In this document: positions 1 to 11,779 of the stretch, in pieces | Position numbering within the stretch: the stretch's first letter is position 1 | Layout: every line of letters begins with the position of its first letter | Source of the DNA: Dysidea avara | Lineage: Eukaryota; Porifera; Demospongiae; Dictyoceratida; Dysideidae | Assembly (NCBI RefSeq): GCF_963678975.1 | Contig: NC_089276.1 | Coordinates: forward strand, 28,388,472-28,452,471 | Direction of reading: 5' to 3' | DNA length: 64,000 nucleotides | Position numbers and translations under genes: made by a program | The notes under the pieces: model-generated | Told to the model about the DNA's origin: nothing | The model's input: the letters and a program-made list of their open reading frames with translations, nothing else | Databases searched by the model: none

Positions 1-1774
1 TACACTTATTACAACACCTTAGCACTCTTCTGTAACCATGCAAGTGTCATCACAGCACCATTTTAACACCTGAAAAGATTCATGCAAGTGGGCACCCTTA
101 AAGGTACACCCAAATTTTAACAGTGCAGTTATTATGAACCATGCATACAAACATTGACCAGTTTTTAAAATACTGTAAGTAGGTGTAAACCTGATAATTA
201 TAAAGCATTTTAAAAACTTTGTTAGTACACCAAGAATCATCCTGTAGCTAGTATGTAAAGTTTCAGAACTAGTACAATGTTGTATGTAATTTAATGTAAA
301 TGCCTTAAAAAACAAGAAGTTATCCTTAAGTTGTACCATATTTTTATGTCATATGAACAACCAGTTATAACCTTGATGTCACTTATTAATGAACTTCAAT
401 TCATGGGGGAAAGTGTCGTGCATGTGTACGTATACCTGCAGTAATTACATACCTCAACCATTCAACAACATCACTTCAGCTGCAGGTAAGCATATTCAGT
501 ACATTATGCATAACAAAAAGTTGATCTTGTGCTACCAAGCATGCATCCATAGGCAATTTATTAATCATGTACAAAAACTATTTATTTTGCTGGCTAATTT
601 TTTCCTACCACCCTCAGCACTGGCTGTCAAGTGCTGGACAGCTGGAGGGTACCAGCTACTGAAACAATTCAATCTAGCTAATTTGTCCTTTGTAAATATT
701 GCTGTTTAATTTATTCGTAATTTATGAAATATTTCATTAATTATGTTGCTTTGCACTGCTTAAACAAGCTGCTTTATTTAAACCACAAATTATGCACAAA
801 AGTATTGACTTTTCTCAACTGTTTTATAGAATGTCTGTTGTGTTAGCTATTTACACAATTTCTCTTGATCTTTATTTTTATATGGTAAGGGATCATTCAT
901 TATTTTCAGCATTTTTGCAAGAGTACAGAGAGTACGCTTGGGGGAAGGGATAAATTCACCTGTATGCTTTTTAAAAATGTTGCACCAAATAAAGTAATAA
1001 TATTGTATTAGTATTTTGTTAGAATGTTTAATGTGGTGAAAGCTGTGCATGCTGGACTCTGAATGACTGCTTCAGGAGCTGACTATGCAGCAGTGTACAC
1101 AAGGTTACTTATAAACAATCAGTACTCTTTCAATGCCTGCATTCTGACAAGTCAGAGGATTAGCAGGCAGATGTATCGAAGAAAACCATTAAAAAATTAA
1201 CACTGATCATACAGCTATCACATAAATGTTTTTATAGTACACTTCTGGGTAGGAGGGAGGGAGTAAATAAAAAGAATACAAGAATACTCTCTGTATGTTT
1301 GTAAAATTATGGATGCATGATCTCTAAGCAAAGACATTTTCCTTTCCACGTTGAAGGAGCTACTCCTAGTAGTTTAGGAGGCCAAATACGCTGTTTTAAT
1401 GCCCATATAGCCCATTGTAATAGGCATTCACAAACATCTTGAGGAACTTGCTCCACCCATACGTGATACTGGCATGCTTACCTATCTGGAAGGTAAATAC
1501 TAACTGGCATACTAGGGTACCCAGTGTTGTGTAAGAATTGACTCATTTTGTCACTACAAGTTAACACTTCGAGTTAAGTGTGTAACATACACAACAGGGC
1601 AAGTCCTGCATCTGTAGAGCATGCAGGTACCAGTTTATAATATATACAAAAATTCATTTCTTTTTGCTGTCATAGCTAAGTTAAATATCAAGTTGAAACT
1701 GAAGAACAGTGTTACATGTACTTGAATGAAATGACAGATACTACTAGCACCACCAAGTTTACACCTAGCTGTGA
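1..1774. other. Non-coding stretch, no gene supported
   Basis: No reading frame here has a recognisable domain or a convincing splice context. The open frames of up to about 106 codons at 19-339 (minus) and 389-709 (plus) are low in complexity and at the length expected by chance in AT-rich DNA. No repeat with clear ends was found before the transposon that starts near 1783. Confidence 0.5.
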
Positions 1775-1939
1775 GGTAAGTAGTGGCAGATCTAGAAATT
1801 TTCAGAGGGGGTTTCAGATTCCATAAGACCAAAAAAAAAAAAAAAGGCTGTTGCTATTGTTCCAGCAGTCACGTGAATAAAAATAAAACTTAGACAAAAA
1901 ATCCTCAAATGGAAAAAAAAGAAAAACACAAAATGTCTT

Positions 1940-2010
1940 GAGCAGGAATCATACCCAGGACCCCAGTGCTTGAGCCCAGAGTCTTAGCCAATGTGCTACG
2001 TGGCTCCCAG
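1940..2010 (-). repeat. tRNA-like Pol III promoter segment (SINE-type module), copy 1
   Basis: Read on the minus strand, 1998-1983 gives an A-box-like TAGCACATTGGCTAAG and 1955-1945 a B-box-like GGTATGATTCC, at tRNA spacing. A T-rich tail follows (minus-strand Ts around 1910-1925). The B box departs from GGTTCGAANCC and no full cloverleaf is apparent, so this is a tRNA-derived repeat head rather than a working tRNA gene. The same module recurs at 4800-4870 in the opposite orientation. Confidence 0.55.
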
Positions 2011-2107
2011 CTACGCAACTCCCTTAGTTTCTACCTTACGTGTCTCCGAGTGGAAGTGAAGAAGAAACAAAAGCTGAACCCGACCTGACCCGACCCTACC
2101 CCTAACA

Positions 2108-2285
2108 CTAAAACTACTTTTCGCATCTCCTAAAGTTGAATGCTCAGGGCAACCTACTAGATGCGTCCCCTAAAGTTGAATGCTCAGTACAACTGTGACC
2201 TACTAGATGCATTCCCTAAACTCGAATACTCAGGGCAATCTAGCTACTAGACGCGTGCCCTAAAGTTGAATACTTGGGGCATAGC
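2108..2285 (+). repeat. Short minisatellite, ~40-bp unit, about 4 diverged copies
   Basis: Units are built on CTAAAGTTGAATGCTCAGGG followed by ACCTACTAGATGCG. Four imperfect copies lie in a row at about 2128, 2172, 2215 and 2260. The reverse complement of the same unit occurs twice at about 4600-4665, again next to a tRNA-like module, so the array belongs to a mobile composite. Confidence 0.6.
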
Positions 2286-2625
2286 ATACAACTAGTATGC
2301 TTGATAGTGAGAAATCTAGTGGACTGCCGAAACACTGAATAGCCGACAAAATATTTTCCGGCTGCCGGAACAACAGCAACTTCGAAAAAAACAGAAGAAA
2401 AAAAGGTTACCACCTCCTCTTGAACACCATAATTGTGATTTCAAAGGCAAAAGTTGAAGTTTCACCAGTAGAAAGTCCTAATAGCTAATATAACACACTA
2501 TGTATAACTCGTGGTGATTTTATCACCCACACGACGAGTCCTCAAATATATAGGGCGCGTGCTATTCTCAGGGGGGTTTCAGCTGAAACCATTGCAACCC
2601 CCCTGTATCCACCACTGGGTAAGTA

Positions 2626-4550
2626 CATTGTACTATACTACTAGTTTAGCTACATCATACAGTTCTGCTGTTTAACTTACCTGCATGCTTACATCATTTC
2701 AGCATACGTACTTGTAGGATGGTATATATAATGCTTATATGAAGTGACTTAATGTGTATTCTACATGCATGAATGGTGCTGATGTTTAATGCTAGGTTCC
2801 ATATTAATGTAGGAATTTTACATGTAGAGCAGGCAACAGTGCTAGTTTACTGATAAAGTTACACACTACGATTTAGACTGCTATTATACTGGATTCAATG
2901 GAATATGAACACGTGTAGCTAGCTATAACAAAGAGTACTGATCTGGTTTAATAGGTAAGTTTACCTTAATTGAAATGGTGTATGGGCAGATCAAAGGCTG
3001 TCACCAGTGACACAAATTAGTTTACAAGTGGGTGTATCATGGCTAAGTGCCTCCTTTAATCTGGTCACTAATTAAGGATCAAAAGAAACCATACATAGCA
3101 CCAGCACAGAAAGTCACAATACAAGGAAATGAATTTGGCAGCTGATGGATTGCTACATACTCTGCTATGGATATCCACAGCTTTGCACTTACTCACATCT
3201 GGATGAATTGGAAGCAGTATAATGGCTGAGCTGAATCAGCATCAATACACCACACACATTGTTCATGCTAGTCAATGAAAAATAAACTATGTAGCTACCA
3301 ATAAATTAGCTAACCATTAAGACCGTAAAATTGTTCCATGTCAGCAATAGTAAATATTAGCTTGGCTTTCTTGCTCCTTCTGTGTTACAAATGGTGCCTT
3401 GGATCCCCACATACCCTCATGCCAAAATCTATTTGGTATGTATTTGCTTGTAAACACTCCACTCTCTGGCCTGCAGTCCTTGTGCTTAAAAATCAGATAC
3501 AAACCTCATGGATGTGCTACAAGCATTACTTGTATACCATGCAGTATTAGTTATTTGGGAAGGGGTGCCAATCAAAAAACTTTGTGCAAGAAACAGAAAT
3601 CAGGGAAGAGTATTTGACAGTGAGGTACCAGAGTTATTTGGGACCTACTAGGCCCACCCCTAGATACGCCACTTAAGACAGGTGGGAAGAGTGTATCTAG
3701 TTGTTGAGTATGTGCATGTGCAGTCTCATAATAGTTATTACGTACTTTACAATTTGTAGACTATGCATTTTGCTGTATTTTAATATTACATATGTACTTA
3801 ATGTAAAAATAACATTATGTAAGTAGTTACAACTTGGAGGATAGAAAAAGTTAAGGTTAGGTGGGCAAGGAGACTTGGAGCAAGCGCTGCAGGGACAAAG
3901 GAAGTGGAAACTGTGAAGGTTGTCCGAGTCAAACTTATTAGTAAAATGCTGCCAAAAGATCTTGAGTACCTGTGATTTAATAGTGGAAAAATTTGATTAA
4001 AGTCAAGTCCTGATAGACAGTTATAAATTCTTGCATAGGTAATCTATTAAAATAGAAGTTGCTTTGTTTGTTGATGACAAATTTATATGTTGAAGTTTGT
4101 TGGTGGTGGAGGATCTGGGTAGGATGGTGGCAAAAGGTAACGTAGTTGCAGTTATTGAAATGATTTGTTGGATGCTGCATTGATTTTATGAAAAATTCAT
4201 ATGTTGTACTTAGGTGGAGAAACTCCATGCACTGTCATCATGTTATTTTGTGTCGCCAGCAGTGCACACAAAACGTGACATAATTAGCTAGCACATGCTC
4301 TAGTCTAGCAACCAGACCCTATTTCCTCGAGGGTAGTACTTGTTGATTAGAGATTATAAGCGCCTCCAGGCACGTCTCTGATAAACACTACTTATAATGT
4401 CTAATTGACCCCCGAGGAAATAGGATCTGGGTAACTGTGAATTTAATTGTAAATGTAAGTTGTATATGTACAGTATCTATAACTTTCTGGCTGAGGGCAC
4501 AAGTTTCCCCCAGACCATTAATGCAGTCCTTGCCTGCATTAATAAAAGGA
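2626..4550. other. Non-coding stretch, no gene supported
   Basis: Open frames at 3338-3550 and 3399-3617 (plus) and 3977-4228 (minus) overlap one another in different frames and show no domain. A pair of related sequences near 4318-4340 and 4410-4435 (CCTATTTCCTCGAGGG and its near reverse complement CCCGAGGAAATAGG) form a diverged inverted repeat of about 115 bp, probably a small MITE relic. Confidence 0.4.
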
Positions 4551-4972
4551 AGTGGTTACTGAACCGAAAGATTTTTATTTTCGCGTCTAGTAATTTCGCT
4601 GAGCATTTGACTTTAGGGGACGCGCCCAGTAGTTTCCCGGAGCATTCGACTTTAGGGGATGCGAAAAGTAGCTTTAGCGTTAGGGTCAGGTTCAGCCTTG
4701 GTTTCTTCTTCACCTTTAGGTTACGTTCTTCTTACTACATACAGTGAGACTACTACGTGAGTAACATTTATAAGGTAGAAAAGTAGGGATAGTGGGTAGC
4801 TAGCAGCAGTAGCACAGTGGTAAGCCCACTGCCTACAGTTTCAACAGTCCAGGGTTCGAACCCAAGTTGAGTTTTGTGATTTTTGTTTTTTTTCGTTTAG
4901 TGACCCTAAGTTTTACTGTCGGTTCATTAGCGAGTCCTGCTTATTGAACCGACTTCCGGTTCAGTAACCACT
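4551..4972. mobile_element. TIR element carrying minisatellite plus tRNA-like module
   Basis: Perfect 16-bp inverted termini AGTGGTTACTGAACCG (4551-4566) and CGGTTCAGTAACCACT (4957-4972) bound the segment. Inside, on the plus strand, are two units of the minisatellite in reverse orientation, a TTCTTCTTCACC-type stretch, the tRNA-like head and a T tract. The same order of parts, read on the minus strand, occurs inside the unrelated-ended element at 1783-2617. No target duplication is clear. There is no transposase, so the element is non-autonomous. Confidence 0.6.
4800..4872 (+). repeat. tRNA-like Pol III promoter segment (SINE-type module), copy 2
   Basis: The A box TAGCACAGTGGTAAG lies at 4810-4824 and a consensus-perfect B box GGTTCGAACCC at 4853-4863. 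The spacing is that of a tRNA, and a run of eight Ts follows about 25 bp downstream. The flanks do not pair into a convincing acceptor stem, so a tRNA-derived SINE head is preferred over a functional tRNA gene. Confidence 0.6.
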
Positions 4973-5136
4973 GCCTATTAAAAATGCAATATAATGTAAT
5001 AAGTATATAGTTAGGTAATAAGTAGTAGTATGGTGTAGTTTTCAGTATGTACGTGTTTTATGAACATATAATAAAAATTATTTGTTTTATTGGAGACTGA
5101 GAAATTACAGATGGGTATAACGTCTTTAACGCTAGC

Positions 5137-5215
5137 TATATCAAGACTCACGGTAGTGAGTCGCGTGGCCAGTAAAGCAGAAACGCGCGCCGCAGACAAT
5201 AAATGATGCGACCAC
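5137..5215 (+). repeat. Fragment of repeat with GACTCAC-GGTA-GTGAGTC hairpin
   Basis: A perfect 7-bp stem with a GGTA loop lies at 5145-5162 and is followed by CGCGTGGCCAG. The sequence is homologous to the left end of the large composite repeat at 44490, where both stem strands differ yet still pair. The rest of that composite is missing here, so this is an isolated end fragment. The surrounding DNA is CpG-rich compared with its neighbourhood. Confidence 0.55.
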
Positions 5216-5523
5216 TACGTAAGGATTTTACAAGAACGAACGTTGTCAAATTCGGCCTTCTGGCCACTCCAAGTCATACCTTAGTTTCTGGTCACTCCCA
5301 AGCCTACAAATGGATGCGGGCGGGTGGATGATCAGGACTTCAGGACTATAGACTCTACTGTGACAATATACTGTATGGTATTATTATTTGTTCAATTTAG
5401 CAAATTCATGTTGATTTTATACTTAACCAACAACATAAGTAGTTGTGCTTCGGCAAAAAATGCACTAGGAAAGTTGTTGATGGATCATGGCTAGCTATAC
5501 ACTGATGTATAGTATTTAAGTAT

Positions 5524-5545
5524 ATATTTATTTATTTATTTAGAA
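5524..5545. repeat. (TTTA)n microsatellite, short
   Basis: A run of about five TTTA units lies in otherwise AT-rich intergenic DNA. Confidence 0.6.
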
Positions 5546-6986
5546 TATACTATAGGAAATGTTTTGCTCATGTAGCTACTTATGCTTTCCAAGTGAAATA
5601 AATGTCTCATTAGCTATGTCAGGAAAGTATTACTATGACTTATAGCTAAGTTGTTCAAATGATCATGATACACAATGAAATTTAACTTCTATTTTCACAT
5701 CAGAAATTCTTCATTCAAATGTAAAGTCTTAGCCCACTAGCTATGTGTTTCCAGCCTTCTATTCAGTAACCTTGAGAAAAGTAACTGTCAAAGTTTTGAG
5801 TCATTGAGTGCTCCAGACTACTGTTTTTTAGTGATCATCTGGGAATGTTTAAACTATAAGGGTTTCTACTTGCCAATCTAATTTTAGTTATGGAAAAGTT
5901 TAAGTTTAAGCTCACCGAATGTTGCCGGCTTTCGATACCCCTGTAGTGTTCAGTGATAAGGAATTAGACTAATCATTAGAGGACTACATTTGAATTATAA
6001 AGTTAAAGCTATGGCCCATCTGCATGGACTAGTAGTTAATGCTACTGAAATTACTTTGGTTACAGAAGCTTTAGTAACAGTTATAATCTGAACAGCTATA
6101 TAATCAAGGACAAAACTAGCTATAGTTAGAAACATTTTATTAGTGTGGCATATATACCTAATATATACCTAATATTAGAGTTAAGAGTAGTGTGACTGCT
6201 CTATTGGAATCCCTGAATGCTCTATTAGAGTATATCGATCTTTTGCAGTAAAAAATAAGTGTCTTGCTGGGTCACGTGCACTTAAGCACCTGTAATATTA
6301 ATAATAGTCCTCATAAACTAGGGTTTCAGGTTTACCATGCGGGCGGGTGACCAGAAACTAAGGTTTGACTTGGTGTGGCCTTATCATGATATGTGCTAAT
6401 CGCCTTTTTACAATTAAGTTTTACAACACAAATACATGTATAGTTAAACTCACCAATTGCGACTAAATCCCTTCAACACGAAAAGACAAGTAATGAGACA
6501 ACCTTGGAGACAACAGCCACACAAGCCTATTCTGGTGCGTTTATTTAGTAGTAATATAAATTTTAAAGGCGTTTATTTACAACAGGACATAATTACGCGC
6601 CCCTCTATTGTCTCTGTACATACTTGCCTTTTCTTTACTATTCTCATTTCATTTCACAAGATCTCTTGGCAGGGGCGTAGCTTTTTCACTTGAATTAGTC
6701 AATGCTTGAAGTAGATCGAGATACTCTAATAGAACAGTCACATTTCTACAAGTGCCATATTTTTATATTGTAAAGTCTGTAAGTAGCTAGTAATTTAAAC
6801 TATACAATCCGATGCTAAGCAAAGTTGTAACTATGCTAAATATTGATTGCTGTGTTACAGCTGTTTTGTGACTGCTCTAATAGAGTATCTTGATCGTTTC
6901 AATGCAGTACAAGATGAAAGGCAAAGTGTTGTTAAGGGTTTACTAGTTAAAATGGGTGTTAGTTGACTGCAGTTGCATGCCACTAA

Positions 6987-7177
6987 CAGGGCCGTCCAGA
7001 GGAATTAGAGGGCCCAGGGAAAAGAGTTAAAGAAGGGCCCAGGGGCAAGGAAGGGTCTAGATCCTGACAGCTCTATTAGAGTATATCGATCTTTCTTTAA
7101 ACAGGTATTCAAGTGGCCCCTTTCGGGCTGTGGTAGGGGGCAAAATACCCCAGTTACCCCCAATGTGGGCGGCCCTG
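6987..7177. mobile_element. 191-bp hAT-like MITE with 8-bp target duplication
   Basis: Inverted termini CAGGGCCGTCC and GGGCGGCCCTG are flanked by the 8-bp direct repeat GCCACTAA at 6979-6986 and 7178-7185. Size, TIRs and duplication length fit a hAT MITE. It contains a copy of the dispersed CTCTATTAGAG motif (7065-7091), which is also found outside any MITE elsewhere in the window. No coding capacity. Confidence 0.75.
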
Positions 7178-7300
7178 GCCACTAAAATTACAGTTATATT
7201 TTAATATTCTGTCACTGTAGTCTGGGGTTTCTGTCAAAACCATGGAAACTCACCTACTGTTATCAACAGTGCATTGCTTATTCTAACAAAAAGTATTGAA

Positions 7301-8876
7301 ATCCCATCCAAAAACAGCTTATAGCTGTAAAAAAAGTGCGCGTCCAAGTAAAGCAGAGTTAACTGCGACAAAAAGTAATGATATCATAATGCGGCCATGA
7401 GCGAGGTGTGCAAGTTGTAAAATTAATATTAGCTAATCAGATAATACAATGTTATTGTTAAAGTGTTAATGAGAACTATGTGATGCTGCTAGTTTTTAAG
7501 TGTGTGAGCATCTTCATAAATGCCACATAAATTTAATTCTCAATAAAGCAATGTGTATAGATTCTCTGATAGTAATAAATAGTTTGAGTTTGGCCGCCTT
7601 TCCTGTATACAGCAATGCTACGAACAAAGGAAAGGTGGCCAAACTCAAACTATTTATTACTATCAGAGAATCTATACACATTGCTTTATTGAGAATTAAA
7701 TTTATGTGGCATTTATGAAGATGCTCACACACTTAAAAACTAGCAGCATCACATAGTTCTCATTAACATTTTAACAATAACATTGTATTATCTGATTAGC
7801 TAATATTAATTTTACAACTTGCACACCTCGCACATGGCCGCATTATGATATCATTAGGCATTCCAGCCGAATTTTTAAATTTTGGAAAAATGGACTTTTT
7901 ATATGCTCAAAAGATAGAGTATTGATTGCCGATCTCAGAAATATATAGTTTGGTGGGTTGGAATTAGCTACTTTGGCATGCACAGTGCTTAACAACTGAA
8001 AAATGGTACATTTTTTCTCCGGGGCTCCCCATACATTTTAAAGGTGGAAATGGCACAATTGAATCAGGAAGCCATCTAGCAATCTGGACTATCTTGAAAC
8101 TACAGTTGCTTCTAGCTGCAAGTTTGTACATGTAATAAGAGTAACTTCAGATCTTATCGGATCTCAGTGATCTTTGTATGCTTTGTGGTGAGCAAATATG
8201 TTTAACCTACTGCACACTTCTCAATACAATGGTGTACACTGATAGGCAAGCGATTGTCTCAAGTAAGTAAAAACATCAAGTTAACAACTTATAAATGTAA
8301 ACAACTAAAGTGGAGGTGCCACAATGATGCAACAATACCTAAGGCGGAGTTGTGGTTTCAATTACGGCATTGTTATGCTGACTTTGAAGTGGTATATACT
8401 TTTGAGCTGATGACACAGCCATCAGAAAATTGCCCTGTAGCTGAAAATCGCTAACCCAAGCGAAGTAACTACGCACTTTAAAGTAAGCTCCAATGACTAC
8501 CTTCCACTCGGCAGTACGTTTATAAAAATTTTAAAGTATTCTACATACATTTCAAGGCTTGAAAAGATTACAAAACAACACAAAACTTACTTATATGTAA
8601 CGCGCACGATAAAACTAAGATTTTCATGATGATCAGCGTGTGGACAAACTCTATAGCGATTTTTATCCTCATCGGAACTCGGACGATGGAGCAATCCCAA
8701 GTTAAACGCTAGTTGTTATTTTGTGCCAGGGTTCTATTGGGGAATATACGGAGAATATTTTTATTAAAAAATCTCGGATACTGGAATGCCTAATATCATT
8801 ACTTTTTGTCGCAGCTAACTCTGCTTTACTTGGACGCGCACTTTTTTTACAGCTATAAACTGTTTTTGGATGGGAT
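7301..8876. mobile_element. Long palindromic foldback element, right arm split by a second transposon
   Basis: Two near-identical arms of about 300 bp face each other around a short centre near 7604-7627. The outer end of the left arm (ATCCCATCCAAAAACAGC at 7301) reappears as its reverse complement at about 8859-8876, so the right arm is interrupted by the insert at 7856-8792. Without the insert and its duplicated target the element is about 631 bp. The mirror-image open frames at 7500-7718 (plus) and 7514-7732 (minus) are by-products of the symmetry. The terminal sequence resembles that of the foldback at 47049-47379. Confidence 0.8.
7856..8792. mobile_element. 937-bp hAT-like transposon inserted in the foldback arm
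   Basis: The insert begins AGGCATTCCAG and ends CTGGAATGCCTA, and is flanked by ATATCATT at 7848-7855 and 8793-8800. The intact left arm of the host palindrome shows the empty site with a single ATATCATT, which confirms both the boundaries and the 8-bp duplication. The longest internal frame (8254-8454, plus, 66 codons) has no transposase motif, so the copy is non-autonomous or decayed. Confidence 0.8.
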
Positions 8877-8879
8877 CTA

Positions 8880-10250
8880 CTTTACCAGTTAGGCACTGGA
8901 GGGTGTACACAGAAGGCAGAGCCTGTTCGAGGTGTTTACGCATAGCCTAGGAGCCTTTATTTATTTATTATTTCTTATTGTTTCTCAACCACGCCATGCA
9001 TGTACAAATTTAGATATTTATGAAAACAACAAAGGAAGTGGTTAAATAATTGAGTTGGTGTGGCTGGAACTTTCACTGACTGCTCTATTAGAGTATGTGG
9101 ATATTTCTGTGACATATGTATAACTATTTTCATTTGCAGTATGGCATAAATTATGCTTGATGTTTGCATACCTATTACACTCAATATAATAGGCTGGAGC
9201 CTATCACAAACATTGCCCCAAATTGGAATGAACATTGGTTATTTTTACCAAAACGTTAGTGCCAGCACTTGTAAACTGAGTTAATACGACAGGCTTGTTT
9301 ACAAATTTAATGGATTACATGTGATGTCAAGACATCTGTGTTTATGTTCTTATGTTTAATAATATTTTCAGTTCCAATCCAAGGAGTAGTGATTTCACCA
9401 TATGTTTACCTACATCTGTTACACATTGTCATACACAGGAAGTAATGAATATCATAATACATAGCCATGAGGGGTTTGACTGATATGTATGTCCAAGTGT
9501 GGGTAATAATACTCTCAAAGTGTGTTAGTGATATGCTATACAGCCTGTATGCAATATAGCGATTGTGGATTTTACTACCATCTCTAGCCAAGTTACTACC
9601 TAAAGTATGCTAAGGTAAGTACTTAATATATAGCGTAGGTCAGTTATTGACCTTGAAACACCTGAGCCAACTTGTCACATGGTTGAAATGTGTCGTGTAG
9701 AAAACAATTCTATACAATGCTAAGTTTTAAAAAACCAATACTTTTCCTTTAAAAGAGCACAGTCTAACTAGACTAATATACTCAGAGTCTATGCTATACT
9801 CAAACCCACAATGTAAAACTTTGAGCAGCTTAATATGGAATCAAAGGAGACTAATGCTTTGTACTGCATCAGCATCAAATGCATTTGTGGTCAGGGCTAT
9901 AATTGCTCTAAACACAGGGTGATATCATGGTATCATCCTGTGGTCAGGTAAATATGTAAAACATAACCCTGTGGTTTCCTTTGATCTGAGGTGTCAAAGT
10001 GTTATATGTACTAACTAATGTATAGCATGTTTTAAGCATGGGTAAGTTTGAAAAAATGTTTTATTCAATTTAATAAGTAAACCCTTGAAGTACAGTAACA
10101 GTGAATGTCTCCTTGTTCCTTGTGTGGTTCTAATAAAATTAATAGCCAATAGCCATGCACATTCAGCCATTCTCTTACTACATATGATATGCACAAGGAT
10201 TACACTTCGGAAGGCTCAGTTTCATATCAACATGTAATTGGCAGGATCTG
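8880..10250. other. Non-coding stretch, no gene supported
   Basis: Open frames at 8975-9235 and 9406-9591 (minus) lack any domain. One copy of the dispersed CTCTATTAGAG motif lies at 9077-9096. Nothing else with defined ends was seen. Confidence 0.4.
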
Positions 10251-10305
10251 ACAGCTGGGACGTGGTGTGAACTTAAAACTGCAGAAACCAAAGGAGGTAA
10301 GCAAG

Positions 10306-10627
10306 ATGGTGGCAAAGATTGAATTGTTAAACTCAGTACTGACACACTCAGATGTAATAATTCGTCATTACTGGCATGATGAATCATATCAAATGTCAGG
10401 AAGAATTATCAATTTATACCCGGTATGTAAGTACAGTAGTACAATTAATAGCCACAAAATTAATTAGTCTGCATAGCATTGGGAACTTTGAGGATCATAA
10501 AAGCAATAGTTCTGTATACGTGCACAGCTCAAATTACTCACTGGTATGCTACATGTATATTTTATCATTTGTGTAGCTCTTCAAGTATGCAGTCCAGATG
10601 ATGATACTTAAAAAAGTCTTGACATAA
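10306..10627 (+). CDS. Possible two-exon small protein, 55 aa, weakly YolD-like
   Basis: Exon 1 (10306-10422) starts with ATG in a strong context (AAG before, G after), runs 39 codons and ends at a GTATGT donor. Exon 2 (10577-10627) follows a GTGTAG acceptor in phase 0 and adds 16 codons before TAA; the intron is 154 bp. Residues 17-39 read VIIRHYWHDESYQ then MSGRIINLYP. This resembles the core strands of bacterial YolD-like domains (hydrophobic strand, Y-x-D-G-type turn, G-x-I, then a proline). The resemblance rests on memory of the family pattern only. The upstream frame is closed by TGA at about 10249, so the ATG is the natural start unless an exon is missed. It could be a chance pair of short open segments. 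Confidence 0.3.
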
Positions 10628-10629
10628 AG

Positions 10630-11779
10630 ACATATACATATATCTTAACTTGAAAGTTTTTAACCTTGTAGCTAAGTCATCTAACTCTGTTATTATATAG
10701 TATTAATTTTGTTGAGGAAATTTTAAGTGCAATGCAAATCAAAACATGCATTCCAGTTATTTCATCTTTCCTAAAACTAGAGAACACTTGTAAAACTACA
10801 TGAAAACTTTTTGCAGCTTTAGTTAATCCAACTGGAAAATTGCCATAACATTATTTCTGTTGATTTCATCAATGCTGTAACATGACTGCTATTGTCATAC
10901 TTGTAATTTTAGAAAGTACATGTTGGGCATTTATAAAAACGAAACAAAAGAAGCAACTGTCATATTATACCACATTGCTACATCACATTATTCACATAGC
11001 TATTGCAATGAAAATGATACATTGAAAAAATGTACACTATACTTTGTAATCATTTTTACACTAGGTACCAAAAAGCAACTAGCTGAGTTTCATAATTACT
11101 TTGTAGGTGAGTTAGCAATAAGGGAGACCCCTCATCTTACTGTTATCAACTCTTGGTACAATGCTACATAAACAGTAGATTGCAAAATAGGGATAAAGTG
11201 TGCTTGCACCTCCCTCCTTCCAAAGTATTTGTACTACAGCACAATTACAAATGCCATGAACATAGACATTCAAGTTACATCTATGCATAGGTATGGTTTC
11301 AATGGTAGTATAGTTAACTAGATGTTTAACACATTAGCTTACCTACACAGCTTTGCCGAGAACTATATGTATATATATGTATATATACATTACATTTGCT
11401 GATGTCGTAACAGTAGAACTATTAGCATAATGTATACTGTTGAAATGTAGCCATTCTTCAGTTGAAATGTATAGTATATACAACCTGAGGACAGAATATA
11501 TAGTGGTCCACCACTAATACTTGTAAACAGTACTACATATGATTATGATGTAGTTGGAGGTCATTCTTCATCACTACTTTAGCCAAAAGAATTACTTAGC
11601 ATTGTACACTATTGAAATCTTACCTACAGAAATATTATCCTGTGTTTGAATCAGAGAAAATGATGATAAATATATTACATATGCGATAAAGTGTCTAGTG
11701 TCTGCAAAAAGAACTTTGAATTACAGTTGGACTATGTACTATGCTGAATTGTGAAAAACAAACAAAAAAAAAGAACAAC
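10630..11779. other. Spacer between the small gene and the protease 3' end
   Basis: The frame at 10920-11171 (plus, 83 codons) has no recognisable domain. A short palindromic TATA-rich stretch (ATATATGTATATATACAT) lies at about 11367-11390. No clear polyadenylation signal for the minus-strand protease gene was found close to its stop. Confidence 0.35.

Larger units (their letters stand above)
1783..2617. mobile_element. hAT-like non-autonomous DNA transposon
   Basis: The element is flanked by an 8-bp direct repeat GGTAAGTA at 1775-1782 and 2618-2625. Its ends are imperfect inverted repeats: GTGGCAGATCTAG on the left, and on the right, read inward, CAGTGGTGGATACAG. Both ends also carry GGGGGTTTCAG next to the terminus. 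An 8-bp target duplication with CAGTGG-type ends is typical of the hAT superfamily. No transposase frame exists, so it is non-autonomous. It carries a tRNA-like Pol III segment and a short minisatellite, both shared with the element at 4551-4972. Its subterminal sequence is shared with the shorter element at 54044-54303. Confidence 0.6.

Noticed and set aside
4800..4872. Functional tRNA gene
   Set aside because: A and B boxes are good but no acceptor stem pairs, and the module recurs inside another transposon, so a tRNA-derived repeat is more likely.
7500..7732. Two opposed 72-codon frames with nearly identical products
   Set aside because: They are the two strands of the foldback palindrome; similarity follows from the DNA symmetry, not from coding.
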